IMG/VR virus record: IMGVR_UViG_3300008459_011086
Location: 1-26,795 of that record
DNA: 26,795 nt
Source: a virus
Strand: one strand, 5' to 3'
Position numbers and translations under genes: made by a program. Under the pieces are notes generated by a model. The model was not told the DNA's origin and did not search any database. It was given only the letters and a program-made list of their open reading frames with translations. Positions 7,741 through 17,601 of this stretch are shown in pieces (the first letter of the stretch is position 1; every line of letters begins with the position of its first letter).

Positions 7741-10700
7741 TTATTGTGTTGTTGTACCTTGTTGGTCAGCTAATAATTTTTGTTTTACTTCTTTAGTAAT
7801 TGTATCTATATTAGTTAAAACATCAGGAGCTAAATTTTGTGGAATTACAAAACCATATGATGTTTTTCCTTCACGTTTTTTAAATGTTAAATAAGTATTA
7901 GTTTCATCTTCTTGTCTAGACAATACTAAAAATCTTTTGTAAGATCCTGATATTAAGTCATTTCTATAGGTATTAGATAAAGAACTATCTAATTGAACTT
8001 GTAAAAAACTCCCAGAAAAAGATGAACTTAATATTCTAGATTCAACATAAGTACCATCAGATAAATATGTTAATACTAAATCATATGGTTTAACAATAAA
8101 CGGATAATCTACATCTCCATATATAGGATATAAACTACTACTTTGAGAACCAGTTAATGGATTAGGAACAAACTGATAATTGTTATTGTAAAAATTACTT
8201 AAACCCGTATTAAAAGTAATAATATGATCTGATCCTGTATTATTAGCTGAAGATGAAATTGAAGATGTGTTGAAGTAAGATGGTGGGCAATTTATAGAAG
8301 CATACCCAGTAGCTGTTGATAATGAACTTATCAATAAACTCCCAGCACTAGTAAAGGAGGCTGTATAATTTGTTGTACTTAAAGCAGACTGTGAAAATGC
8401 TAAAACTAATTTATCTCCTTGGGCAACATTTATAGGGTTTAAAAGAGGTCTATTAATAGTAAAAGTACGAGAAACCGCTCCTGTTGAAGTTTCAATATTT
8501 GGAATATCATATAGTTGTCCTGCAATAGAATAATCATATATATCAGGAGTTGTACATGAAGGATCAGCAATTCCATTATAAGTATTATTGGTAAGACTAT
8601 ATAAAGTTGGATAATAATTACTTAATGAACATCCTACTTTATTAGTATAAAAAGGTTTATTATACTTATAAAAAGTAGTACCAATTGGGTAATCTGTTAC
8701 TCCTATAAGTACAGGTTTAGTACTAACTATAGTTTCATTAGGTGATATTGAAGGGGTTGCATATATATAAAAATCAGTAATAGCAGCAGAAGCAGTAGCA
8801 CTATTTACTATGTTGATAGTAGCAGAATCAGAAACTATTTCGCTTCCATTTTTTAATAATTTTAAAGTCCAAGTTGAATTTCCTCCTTGAGGCATACTTA
8901 CGGTAATTCCTAAACTTGCTTCTACTCTATGATCTCCTGATTCTTGTACGGAATATGTAGGGAAAGAAGAAACTGTGCTTGCTGTTAAGTAGGCTGCCCC
9001 TTCAGTAACATTGTCAAATATTTTATATATATTACCATTAGAAGCTACAGGATAGTTAGGAGTTCCAGAACCACTTATAGTTCCTAATGCTATACTATTA
9101 TTAGCTCTTCCTAAATAACTATTTCCTCCCCCAGCTAATGTACTTTCAAAGTAAAGTATTCCATCGGCGCTACAACTTGCAAAGTAAAGTATAGGATAAT
9201 AAGAATATCCACTTTCAAAAATAAGTTTATTTCCGTCCGTTGTTTTTTGATTGCCAAATTTTTGATTATCAAATAATGAAATATTTAAATAATCATTAAT
9301 AACAAATGTTCTTTGTACATCTTCCCAATGTTTATTGCGTTGATTTAATTCTGTTAATCCTCCAAATTCGTCTACAAGATATTTTAATGTAGTTCTATTA
9401 CGATTAGGAAGAAAAGAAGATGATATTATTTCTGTAAATATTCCTATTTGGCGTGTATTTTTATCTATAGCTGCTGTTTTACCATATGAATTATCACCTT
9501 CATAGTTATCAGAAGCACTAGTATAAGTATTATATAATAAACTACTTACTTTAACACCATCATATCTTGATCTATTATATGTTGTAAGTGATTCATATGA
9601 ATCTTGTAAATAAGCAGGAGTTAATATACTTCCTGTTGTACCATATATAAATTCTATATCTTGTCTAGTTAAAGATAATCTACTAGCAGATACATTATTT
9701 AATAAAACATTATATTCAGAATGATCAAATGCATTCCTTTCAGAAGTTGTTAAACTTGAAGCAGAATATTGTGAATAAGGATTAAAGTTTCTTTGTATCC
9801 AATCATCCCCATATTCAATTACACTACCTGTAAATTCACCTGTATACCAAGGCTCTCTATCCATTATCATACACTTGTACATATCTCCATATCCAGATTG
9901 AGCCTTAATTTTTGGACCTTTTAAATTAGCATCCATTGGTTCTATTTCACTAGTAGAAGAAGGATTAGCATATACCCATTTGTTTCTCTCTAACACAGGA
10001 GAACTAATAGTAATACCAGTTGAAAGATTTGCCCTTGCTGGGGTGAAATCTTTTATCATTTTAAATAATGAATTATCAAAAAATTGAATTAAGCGGATAA
10101 AACCAGCATAATCCATATAAGATGAAGTAAAATTATAATAGGTATTTTTTTGTTGATTTAAATCTGTATAAGAACCACTATATAATTGTCTTGGATCACC
10201 TATGTAATCATCTAAACTCCAATAAGGATTAGCAACAGCTATAGAAGCAGAAGCATAAGTATCAATTTGAGATTCTGGAGAGAATGATACATCTATATAA
10301 TGTAAATCATCTGATCTAAATTGAGCTGAAGATGTTGGGTATTCTATTAAATTAATATAAGGTGATAATACACTACCTGTCACTATACTAGATGATATTA
10401 TTCTAATTTTATTATTATTAAATTCATCTAGCATATCGTTTTTTAAATTACCACCATATTCTTTAACACTTAGTACACTACCTGTAATTCCAAAAGTAGA
10501 TATTAATGTTTGCAAACCATAAGTTGTACCTCTAGTTTTTAATAATAAAGGTAAGTTATGATAAATGCGTTTGTAAGTTTCAGCAAGTAAATCTTTACGA
10601 GGAATATTATTTAAATAAGAACCAGTAGGAGCAAAATCATTATCAAAATTAACACTACCACTATCATTTCCTATTAAAAATGGAATATTATCTGAATCTC

Positions 10701-12228
10701 CATATTTGTTATATAGTTTGGTTCCTAATGATTGTAATGTAGTATACACTAAATCTTTAGAAATACCTTGTTCTAGATTATTATTTGCTAAATTAATATC
10801 AGTAATAGCACTTAAAAATATCCAAATATTATCAAAATAATGACCAACCATATCAAGAAAATTAAGATATGGTTCATTATTTCCATCGTCTTTGATAAAG
10901 GTAGGAACAGTATAAGTTAACTTATTTTGATTATAATCATCATAACCTTCTGCACTAGCAGTTGATGTATTAAACCAAAGAGAAGATGAAGTAGATCCTG
11001 TTGGTAATAAAGTAAAAGGCTTCAAAGATCCAGATTTAGGATAAGGAGTTATTCCAAATTCTAAGGATGAAGTTAAAGTTGATCCACTTTCAAAATATAA
11101 ATAGTATTCAAAACCATCAAAATTAGCTATAATATTATCAATACTAGCTGTTGCTGAATTTAAATCACGTATTACACTGGGATTACTAGAGGTTAAAGGT
11201 GTATATACTGCAATATTATTATTATAATTCTCTATTTCTTTTACTTTATTATAAAAATTAATAACTCTTTGTTTAGCAGAGCTAAAAAATACAAAGTTGT
11301 TATAATCTGAATAATCAGTATTAATATCGATACTTTGGGAAGTGATTAGACTTAAAAGTTGTTGATATGAAGAAGAAACATTTAAACTATTTAATACAGA
11401 ATTATATGTTTGATAAGAAGTACCTACATTATTTGTGTTAGAAATTTCAATATCAAAATTAGGACCTCTTAATTGAGGACCGGGAGCGGGTATGATTAAC
11501 TTGTCTAAATTGATATTAAAAGAATAAGGATTAACCTTTTCTTTTACAACCCATAGTGTTACTTTATCACTAATATCATCGGGGAGTGGTTGGTAAAGTT
11601 TAAATAAAATTTCATAGCCTGATTCAACTTTATTTAAAGCTGTATTTGTAGCTATAACTTGAGTGTTATTGCCAAAATTAAGTAGATATTCAGTAAAATA
11701 AGCGGATGAACTATACTCATTTATTAATGATAGAGATCCACTTTCAATCTGTTCGTTTGTTAAAGTAGTAGAACCTATTCTTAACTCTGTTCTATCAGCA
11801 GATATTTCTTTTAAAAATAATCCCGTTTGAAAGGGATCAGAAATTCTATTATTAAAAAAATTATATTGTACTTTAAATTCTCCTGATGAATAGCCTAAAT
11901 TTTGAAGATCTTTAACAGGATCTATTTCTATAACTGGTAAAGTAGAATATGATTGAGAATTATAATTTGAAATAACTCCTACAGATACATCAGTATAATT
12001 ACCAGGGGTTTGTCCTTGCGTGTTAGGTAATTTGAAATCTCTATAACTATAATTTATATTTAAAAGATTATCCCCTGCGTCATAAACAAAATATTCAATA
12101 TAGTCATTAGGATAACCAAAATCTTCCTTTAATAGTATAGGAGAAAGTAAATTAATATCATCAGCATCATAACGAGATACTTGTTGTTCATTTAAAATTT
12201 CACCTACTATTTTAATATTATCCGCCAT
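7741..12228 (-). CDS. Very large baseplate wedge/tail protein (T4 gp7/gp10-region counterpart)
   Basis: The protein has 1495 residues. Around residues 545-595 it carries ETYKRIYHNLPLLLKTRGT, then YGLQTLISTFGI and KEYGG, a block found in large tail or baseplate proteins of many T4-like environmental phages and reminiscent of the tail protein I (P2 gpI) region. The N-terminal third is mixed helix/strand with QISRYDADDINLL-like text. The C-terminal third is Ser/Thr-rich beta structure ending in YGFVIPQNLAPDVL and a short charged helix. T4 gp7 is also over 1000 residues and follows gp6 in gene order, so a wedge role is the best guess. Its ATG overlaps the previous stop (TAATG). It is not safe to assign a T4 gene number. 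Confidence 0.78.
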   Translation of the reverse strand: MADNIKIVGEILNEQQVSRYDADDINLLSPILLKEDFGYPNDYIEYFVYDAGDNLLNINYSYRDFKLPNTQGQTPGNYTDVSVGVISNYNSQSYSTLPVIEIDPVKDLQNLGYSSGEFKVQYNFFNNRISDPFQTGLFLKEISADRTELRIGSTTLTNEQIESGSLSLINEYSSSAYFTEYLLNFGNNTQVIATNTALNKVESGYEILFKLYQPLPDDISDKVTLWVVKEKVNPYSFNINLDKLIIPAPGPQLRGPNFDIEISNTNNVGTSYQTYNSVLNSLNVSSSYQQLLSLITSQSIDINTDYSDYNNFVFFSSAKQRVINFYNKVKEIENYNNNIAVYTPLTSSNPSVIRDLNSATASIDNIIANFDGFEYYLYFESGSTLTSSLEFGITPYPKSGSLKPFTLLPTGSTSSSLWFNTSTASAEGYDDYNQNKLTYTVPTFIKDDGNNEPYLNFLDMVGHYFDNIWIFLSAITDINLANNNLEQGISKDLVYTTLQSLGTKLYNKYGDSDNIPFLIGNDSGSVNFDNDFAPTGSYLNNIPRKDLLAETYKRIYHNLPLLLKTRGTTYGLQTLISTFGITGSVLSVKEYGGNLKNDMLDEFNNNKIRIISSSIVTGSVLSPYINLIEYPTSSAQFRSDDLHYIDVSFSPESQIDTYASASIAVANPYWSLDDYIGDPRQLYSGSYTDLNQQKNTYYNFTSSYMDYAGFIRLIQFFDNSLFKMIKDFTPARANLSTGITISSPVLERNKWVYANPSSTSEIEPMDANLKGPKIKAQSGYGDMYKCMIMDREPWYTGEFTGSVIEYGDDWIQRNFNPYSQYSASSLTTSERNAFDHSEYNVLLNNVSASRLSLTRQDIEFIYGTTGSILTPAYLQDSYESLTTYNRSRYDGVKVSSLLYNTYTSASDNYEGDNSYGKTAAIDKNTRQIGIFTEIISSSFLPNRNRTTLKYLVDEFGGLTELNQRNKHWEDVQRTFVINDYLNISLFDNQKFGNQKTTDGNKLIFESGYSYYPILYFASCSADGILYFESTLAGGGNSYLGRANNSIALGTISGSGTPNYPVASNGNIYKIFDNVTEGAAYLTASTVSSFPTYSVQESGDHRVEASLGITVSMPQGGNSTWTLKLLKNGSEIVSDSATINIVNSATASAAITDFYIYATPSISPNETIVSTKPVLIGVTDYPIGTTFYKYNKPFYTNKVGCSLSNYYPTLYSLTNNTYNGIADPSCTTPDIYDYSIAGQLYDIPNIETSTGAVSRTFTINRPLLNPINVAQGDKLVLAFSQSALSTTNYTASFTSAGSLLISSLSTATGYASINCPPSYFNTSSISSSANNTGSDHIITFNTGLSNFYNNNYQFVPNPLTGSQSSSLYPIYGDVDYPFIVKPYDLVLTYLSDGTYVESRILSSSFSGSFLQVQLDSSLSNTYRNDLISGSYKRFLVLSRQEDETNTYLTFKKREGKTSYGFVIPQNLAPDVLTNIDTITKEVKQKLLADQQGTTTQ

Positions 12229-12563
12229 TATCTTTTAGTCAATTCGTTTATAGTTGTTTGAGCATCAAGTACTTGTTGTCTTAAAGAGGTAATTTCATTT
12301 AATAAGGCCTGAACATCTTCTTGGCTGATACTAATACCTAGGTAATCAGCTTCTCTTTGCAAAATAAATTGATGTGAATTAGATTCTCCTTCTTTTGGAA
12401 TCTGGTAAAATACTTGGTCGTACAATTCAAAAAAATCATCCACTGTAAAGGAAAGTTGTTCCTCATCAGTTTGTTGATTTATTAGCTGGTTGAATCCAGT
12501 ATTAATAACCCTACTATAGGTATTCTTATCGTATACTGTTTTTTGTACGGGTATTTGAGACAT
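12228..12563 (-). CDS. Small baseplate/tail-associated protein with C-terminal coiled coil
   Basis: The 111-residue protein has VDDFFELYDQVFYQIPKEG at about 41-60 and a C-terminal helix with heptad spacing (ALLNEITSLRQQVLDAQTTINELTKR) that should form a coiled coil. Both ends overlap neighbouring genes by the TAATG pattern, so it is translated with the DNRLRE-like protein before it and the 1495-residue protein after it. Similar short proteins occur at this position in T4-like phages of aquatic bacteria, without assigned function. A bridging or oligomerising role in the baseplate is an inference from the coiled coil and tight coupling. Confidence 0.72.
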   Translation of the reverse strand: MSQIPVQKTVYDKNTYSRVINTGFNQLINQQTDEEQLSFTVDDFFELYDQVFYQIPKEGESNSHQFILQREADYLGISISQEDVQALLNEITSLRQQVLDAQTTINELTKR

Positions 12564-13663
12564 TATCTTATAACTTTAAAGATGTAATCTTTATCAGATA
12601 TTACTACTTCCTTATCTGCTACAATAGTTTTAATAAGTAATTTATAATAACGTTCAGGTTCTAATCCATTCATATAAACATCGAAATAATTACCATTAGC
12701 ATCACAGCTAATTTTAGTATATGATGTGTCATAATCTACGACTATTTCTTCAGTATCCAAATCTTTTATTGACCAATATGAAGAAGAAGGTAGTGCTTTT
12801 GAATTAGCATAACTTAATGTAGTTCTAAATGCAGTAGAAGGATAAATATCTCTAACATTTACTCTAAAACGTTGAAATGAATCTTGTTGAAATTCTCCCT
12901 TATTATTACCTAATGTAAGAGCAAATAAACTTGAAGTTACTACTGTTAAAGATCCGGTACTATATGATGAATCATTCCATCTAAATTCAAGTGCAGGAGG
13001 ATAAATAGTATGAGTATTACCTGAAAAATATTTTAATTCAAATTTAGAAGCTGTCGTAAATTCTAGAGATGATGAATGTTTTAAAATAAATCCATAGTTA
13101 GTTATTGAACCACTATTCCAAGCTAATACAGTATTAGTTACTTTAGTTTCAATATCTTTAGAAGATATATTAGTAAATGATTGAGTTGATTGATAAGTTG
13201 AACTAGTATACCATGAACCACCTCCTGCTGAGCCACTTACATAATAGGAACCTGTTGTACCTGATGGAAAAGCTCCATTCACCCAAAGACCACTTCCTGA
13301 AGAAAGTGTGTAAATCCAACTTACTCCGTTTGTAGTAATAGGGGAATTGCCTAATCTACCAGTACCCATATCCCAATCTTTAGAGATTGGATGTATAAAT
13401 AAGGTATAATTTAATGGAATTTCAGAAGCATTAGCTAAATATAATCTTAAATAAACATCAAAACTACTTCCACTAATTTTATTAGAAATAATATCAGAAA
13501 TTTGATCTGATGGGAATTTGATTAAAGGGCGAGATACTTCATTTGTACCTTGTAATGAATAATATGTGCTGGCTTCTAAAATTTCATCTAACCCTGCATT
13601 AAGAGTTGGGTAATATGAATAAAGAGTTGCACTTTTTTCCGGAAATATTTTGTAAACAGCCAT
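12563..13663 (-). CDS. DNRLRE-like baseplate/tail structural protein
   Basis: The 366-residue protein opens with VYKIFPEKSATLYSYYPTLNAGLDEILE, the typical start of DNRLRE-type beta domains (sheet proteins first described in bacterial surface proteins). It continues with the aligned strands of that fold up to about residue 220 (RPLIKF, DVYLRLYL, TNYGFILKHS). The rest is a second beta domain (FRVNVRDIYP, ERYYKLLIKT). No signal peptide is present. It is the first gene after gp6, following a 55-base gap that contains an ATATTTAT motif at 13682-13689. Its position would match T4 gp8, but I see no sequence support for calling it gp8. Confidence 0.75.
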   Translation of the reverse strand: MAVYKIFPEKSATLYSYYPTLNAGLDEILEASTYYSLQGTNEVSRPLIKFPSDQISDIISNKISGSSFDVYLRLYLANASEIPLNYTLFIHPISKDWDMGTGRLGNSPITTNGVSWIYTLSSGSGLWVNGAFPSGTTGSYYVSGSAGGGSWYTSSTYQSTQSFTNISSKDIETKVTNTVLAWNSGSITNYGFILKHSSSLEFTTASKFELKYFSGNTHTIYPPALEFRWNDSSYSTGSLTVVTSSLFALTLGNNKGEFQQDSFQRFRVNVRDIYPSTAFRTTLSYANSKALPSSSYWSIKDLDTEEIVVDYDTSYTKISCDANGNYFDVYMNGLEPERYYKLLIKTIVADKEVVISDKDYIFKVIR

Positions 13664-13718
13664 AATTAGTAATTACTACATATAAATATAGTAACTATTA
13701 AATTGTTTTAAGTAAAAA

Positions 13719-15563
13719 TTAACTTACTACAACTCTACCCTGTATATCATTGTTAGGATATCTAACTTCAAAAACAGCAGGGTCTAATGAAGGATATATA
13801 TTTCCATTACGAGTAGCTCCTGGGATATCATATCCATATTGTGAATAGGTAGTTCCTGTACTGTCTTGTTTATTTACGATTTCTAATTTTACTACAGATT
13901 GTACACCTTTAACTTGTAATAATTTTGAAGTAATATCTGAAAGGATAATTGGTTGATTAATTTGCCATTTATCTATATTAAAATGGTCTTGAAGTGTAGA
14001 TATACAAGATGTTAATACATCTTTATTAGAGTATCCACTTAATGTTATTATATCAAAGTTAACTCCTATATTAATGTAGTAAGCATCTCTAATATTAATA
14101 GCATCAGTAACCATTCTATATTGATTAAGATATGTTACTAAATTTTGTTTTAAAACAGTAGTAGCAGTAGATAATTGTTTATTACTATTATAAGATAAAA
14201 TATATAAATCCAATGAAAGTGGATTACCAGGTTGGGTATGGGCTACGGTTTGGGTGAAATCTTCTCTGGTGAAATCTTGTGATATGTAAGCTTTAGCTAA
14301 AGTACCATAATCAGAAGGCATAGATAATGCTCTAACAATATAATCATCTTTAGTTACTGCTCTTAATTGAGTAGAATAAGCATAAAGAGCATTTTGACGA
14401 ATCTCATCAATAGTATCTCCATTTCTACCACCTGAAGAAGGAAATGGATTATTAGATATTATACTATTTAAAACAGTAGTAGATATTGCTCCTCCAGGAT
14501 TACCGTTTTTATAATAAACTCCAGATGTATCTAAAATAGTTAAATCATTAGCAGGTACATTAGATGTTATGCCCCCTCCTACTAAATATCTTACATTATA
14601 GCTACCTGAAGGTGCTAATCCATATTCTTGAGTAAACATTACTGAGGCTTCATTGTAATTATTAGTTAACAATGATATTCCGGGTACTAATCCTAGTTGA
14701 ATATTATCTGGGGTTGGGATAATTTGTTCATCTGTTTTGTTTTGAGACAAACCTGCTCCAAATTCTAATTGTAAAGTATTATCTGAAAGTATTCTAGATG
14801 TAAATCTACGAGGTACTTTTTGTAATTGTAATAAATAAGGAACTTGATCTGTGCTGTAGGTAGGATTTGTTACTTGTTGAAAAATAGATGATTGAGCTAA
14901 ATATGGAACTTCATACCATATATTACTATCACTACCTGTAATTTTTAATATTTGTAATATATTAGTGTCAGTAATATTAGCAGTTGCAAATTTTTGATTT
15001 CCTATAAAAGAAATAGTAGTTTCTTTTAATTCAGCTGATATAGCAGGGGTTGATTTTTTAAATAAGTAATAATTATTATCTACAAAGGTAATTTCTGTAC
15101 TTCCTGTATCTGTAAAATCTATTTGTTGAGTAGTTAAAAATTTAGTTCCTGTAGAAGTTGAAGTAAGAGAGGTATTAGCAGGTATAATTAATCCATAAGT
15201 ATTATAATCAGGAGATAAAATACCTCCATTATTTATAGAAGGAACTAATTGATATATATCAACAGTAGTTGCCGAGGCATATGATGCTTTGGGACGATAA
15301 CCCATTACATAAGATAAAGCATATAAATTTTCCTTTTCTTTAGCATATAAAAGAAAATTTTCTTGTGTTTGAGTATCTAAATAAAACGACATTACGTCAC
15401 CTACATAAGAAGACATCTCAATAAATAAATTCCCAGGTGTTGATTCTGAAAAATCATTATATGTTGTAGGAAAGTAGGTTTTAGCATACTGTTGTAATGC
15501 TGCTTTAAAGTCTGTAAAACTTTTATTTAAATACGATATATTTTTATCTTCGTTAGCCATCAT
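13719..15563 (-). CDS. Baseplate wedge protein, gp6/baseplate J-like
   Basis: The 614-residue protein is close in length to T4 gp6 (about 660). The N-terminal block STPGNLFIEMSSYVGDVMSFYLDTQTQENFLLYA (42-74) is the usual opening of gp6/J proteins. The central J motif appears as GGRNGDTIDEIRQNALYAYSTQLRAVTKDDYIVRAL (378-413). These proteins dimerise to form the ring of the baseplate wedge and hold the inner baseplate together until the tail sheath contracts. It directly follows gp25 with a stop/start overlap; gp25 and gp6 neighbour each other in most contractile-tail systems. The N-terminus reads MMANE, and the second Met is an equally good start. Confidence in the family is high. Confidence 0.92.
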   Translation of the reverse strand: MMANEDKNISYLNKSFTDFKAALQQYAKTYFPTTYNDFSESTPGNLFIEMSSYVGDVMSFYLDTQTQENFLLYAKEKENLYALSYVMGYRPKASYASATTVDIYQLVPSINNGGILSPDYNTYGLIIPANTSLTSTSTGTKFLTTQQIDFTDTGSTEITFVDNNYYLFKKSTPAISAELKETTISFIGNQKFATANITDTNILQILKITGSDSNIWYEVPYLAQSSIFQQVTNPTYSTDQVPYLLQLQKVPRRFTSRILSDNTLQLEFGAGLSQNKTDEQIIPTPDNIQLGLVPGISLLTNNYNEASVMFTQEYGLAPSGSYNVRYLVGGGITSNVPANDLTILDTSGVYYKNGNPGGAISTTVLNSIISNNPFPSSGGRNGDTIDEIRQNALYAYSTQLRAVTKDDYIVRALSMPSDYGTLAKAYISQDFTREDFTQTVAHTQPGNPLSLDLYILSYNSNKQLSTATTVLKQNLVTYLNQYRMVTDAINIRDAYYINIGVNFDIITLSGYSNKDVLTSCISTLQDHFNIDKWQINQPIILSDITSKLLQVKGVQSVVKLEIVNKQDSTGTTYSQYGYDIPGATRNGNIYPSLDPAVFEVRYPNNDIQGRVVVS

Positions 15564-15973
15564 TATTGGAATTGTACTGTTACTTGATCTGGGGTTTGGG
15601 ATATATTCAATATATAATTAACATTTAAAATAATTGTATTAGAATCATATTCAGAAGTTACAGCAATATCTACTACTGTTATATCAGGAACATATATTGC
15701 TATACTATTTATTAAACTAACTTTTAAAGATTCTATATTTTCCTCTGTGATTCCTTCAAATAAAAATTTTCTTAAAATAGTTCCAAATGCAGGATTCATT
15801 ACTCTTTCACCAATGTCGGTTAAAAGTAAATTTAATAAATTAGACTTTATTTGATCTTTAGTAGTATAAGTACTATTAAATACCCCAGGCCCATTAAAAG
15901 GTAATGATACCCCAATAGCAATATTCTTTTGTAAATCTAACGGATTTACTCGTATTGTTTGAGGTATCGGCAT
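15563..15973 (-). CDS. Baseplate wedge protein gp25-like
   Basis: The 136-residue protein matches the usual length of gp25/GpW-type proteins. The hallmark is TDIGERVMNPAFGTILRKFLFE at 52-73, corresponding to the GER-M-P-FG-L-LFE motif of the family. It is preceded by a helix in which DQIKSNLLNLLLT contacts the core, and followed by an IVDIAV strand pair. In T4, gp25 joins gp6 and gp53 in the wedge and initiates sheath assembly; the family was once thought to have lysozyme activity, which is now doubted. It is coupled to gp6 (TAATG) and starts 1 base after the preceding gene. This is one of the safest assignments here. Confidence 0.93.
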   Translation of the reverse strand: MPIPQTIRVNPLDLQKNIAIGVSLPFNGPGVFNSTYTTKDQIKSNLLNLLLTDIGERVMNPAFGTILRKFLFEGITEENIESLKVSLINSIAIYVPDITVVDIAVTSEYDSNTIILNVNYILNISQTPDQVTVQFQ

Positions 15974-15974
15974 A

Positions 15975-16334
15975 TTATCCTAAATTTTTAAGTCCTGCTC
16001 TTTCTTGAGGTGTCATAGTAGCAGCGGCGTCTGCTATAAAAGCAGCAAATGGGTTTATACGTTCTCCTGTTGACTCATCAACAGCATCAATTATTTCTAA
16101 TTTAGGTTGAGATTGTTGAAAGCCAAAAGCTTCACCCATTTTATTACGTAAAGATGTTCTAACATCAGGATTACTAGGCATTACATCAGCACTAGTATAA
16201 CTAAATGTTTTGTTTTCACGTAAGGCTTTTTTTTCTTGTTTAGCCATGTGCTCTTCAAGAATGTATGGTAATTCTTCATGAATAGCATCAATTACAGCTT
16301 CTTTAATTAATCTTTTAAATGCTTTAGTATTCAT
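15975..16334 (-). CDS. Small tail/baseplate-module protein of unknown function
   Basis: The frame could open at 16373, but that start lies inside the preceding gene. The ATG at 16334 gives MNTKAFKRLIKEAVIDAIHEELPYILEEH, a natural amphipathic helical start with a 13-base gap, so I prefer it (119 residues). The protein is helical and charged at the N-terminus, with a NPFAAFIADAA and TPQERAGLKNLG end. No enzymatic motif, signal peptide or membrane segment is visible. It lies between a 417-residue helical protein and gp25. Similar small helical proteins are found next to gp25 in T4-like environmental phages. The function is unknown; a baseplate assembly role is a guess from context. Confidence 0.7.
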   Translation of the reverse strand: MNTKAFKRLIKEAVIDAIHEELPYILEEHMAKQEKKALRENKTFSYTSADVMPSNPDVRTSLRNKMGEAFGFQQSQPKLEIIDAVDESTGERINPFAAFIADAAATMTPQERAGLKNLG

Positions 16335-16347
16335 AATTATAAATATT

Positions 16348-17601
16348 TTATCCTTGTAAATTTCGTTGGTCAATGATTAGTTTTAATTGTTCTACTAAAT
16401 CGTTAGGGTCTAAAGTAAATGAAAATTCACTTTTAATTGTTTCTACCCCATCACGATTAATAGCTACAGCATAACGACGTTTATTACCTTTAACAACAAA
16501 GGCTTGATTTTGTTCTTCTTTAATTTTAAATGTAAATCCTTTATATGGTGAAAAATTATCAACATTACTATATATACTAGATGTAAGATCTGTTAATTGT
16601 TGTTGATCTAATCCATCTAAATTAACATTCTTTAGTCGTAATATTAATTCATTAAGTTTTCTAATTTCGTTTGCTAAGGCAACAGTAGCAATAGATAATA
16701 CAGCACTTAGAGCTGATACTAATTTTTCTAGTCTTTGTTTTTTATTTCTAAGTTCATCATGAGCTACCATTGTAATAACAGGAGTACCTGGAGGGGTGGA
16801 TATGACAGTTAAAGGAGCAGATCTATTTAATAATGGTATCAGTGTGTTAAATACAGTCAATGATATGCTAATGATACCTAATGTTTTTTGAAGATTATTT
16901 AATTTATTAATACTATTATTAATTAATGCAACGGTATTACTTCTCAAATTAGCAGCTATAGCTGCAGTATCAGGAGTATTTGCTTGATCTATGTATGCAT
17001 TAACTTGATCTACTAAAACTTCTAATTTTGCTCTTTGAGATATAATTGAAGTGAATTGATTAGCTAATTGTAAAGCTATTATAGATGCTAAAGTTTTAGC
17101 AGTATTAGATATTACTTTTTTAGTTAAATCTCTTCTTGCTTCTGCTTTTTCCTCTTTAGTTATTGCTTTTCTTTTAGCTCTTCTAAGTTTTCTTGCCTTA
17201 GCTTTTTCTTTTATTTTACTAAAAGGATCATCAATTATAATTTTTTTATCTTCTTCTAATTTTATTCTTAATTCTTCTAAATCTTTTAATTTTTCTTTAT
17301 AAGCAATATCTTCTTTATTTTTAGCTTCATTATATTGTTCTTGAGTTATTTGTTTTTCTTTTAAAAGCTTATCTAAACGCTTTAACTCAGTATTATGATT
17401 AAGTTCTACTTTTTGTTCTAGTATAACAATTTCTGCAATTTGGTTTGCTAATTGTTGGACTTTTCCTAAAGCAACAGATATAACTTTTTCTTTTGCTGTA
17501 TTTTTTAATTGATTTCCTAAGGTTTTAATAACGGTTGAAGATGATATTGTTTTTAAAATATCAGGAGAAATTACAGAAGATATATTTAAATTAGTAGCCA
17601 T
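16348..17601 (-). CDS. Helical tail/baseplate-module protein
   Basis: The 417-residue protein is mostly helix. Residues of about 60-165 are highly charged Lys/Glu coiled coil (ELKRLDKLLKEKQITQEQYNEAKNKED). There are hydrophobic stretches around 166-180 and 243-262 (LGIISISLTVFNTLIPLL) and another near 290-312. The C-terminal 60 residues differ: YKGFTFKIKEEQ, KRRYAVAINRDGVETIKSE and a closing helix. Hydrophobic helices in a tail-gene context could mean a membrane-contacting or hub-filling component. The ATG overlaps the stop of the hub-like gene (TAATG). I recognise the C-terminal block as conserved in T4-like aquatic phages but cannot name a function. Confidence 0.7.
   Translation of the reverse strand: MATNLNISSVISPDILKTISSSTVIKTLGNQLKNTAKEKVISVALGKVQQLANQIAEIVILEQKVELNHNTELKRLDKLLKEKQITQEQYNEAKNKEDIAYKEKLKDLEELRIKLEEDKKIIIDDPFSKIKEKAKARKLRRAKRKAITKEEKAEARRDLTKKVISNTAKTLASIIALQLANQFTSIISQRAKLEVLVDQVNAYIDQANTPDTAAIAANLRSNTVALINNSINKLNNLQKTLGIISISLTVFNTLIPLLNRSAPLTVISTPPGTPVITMVAHDELRNKKQRLEKLVSALSAVLSIATVALANEIRKLNELILRLKNVNLDGLDQQQLTDLTSSIYSNVDNFSPYKGFTFKIKEEQNQAFVVKGNKRRYAVAINRDGVETIKSEFSFTLDPNDLVEQLKLIIDQRNLQG

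Noticed and set aside
15975-16373. Upstream start at 16373 for the small tail gene
   Set aside because: It would overlap the previous gene by 26 bases; the ATG at 16334 gives a natural protein start.
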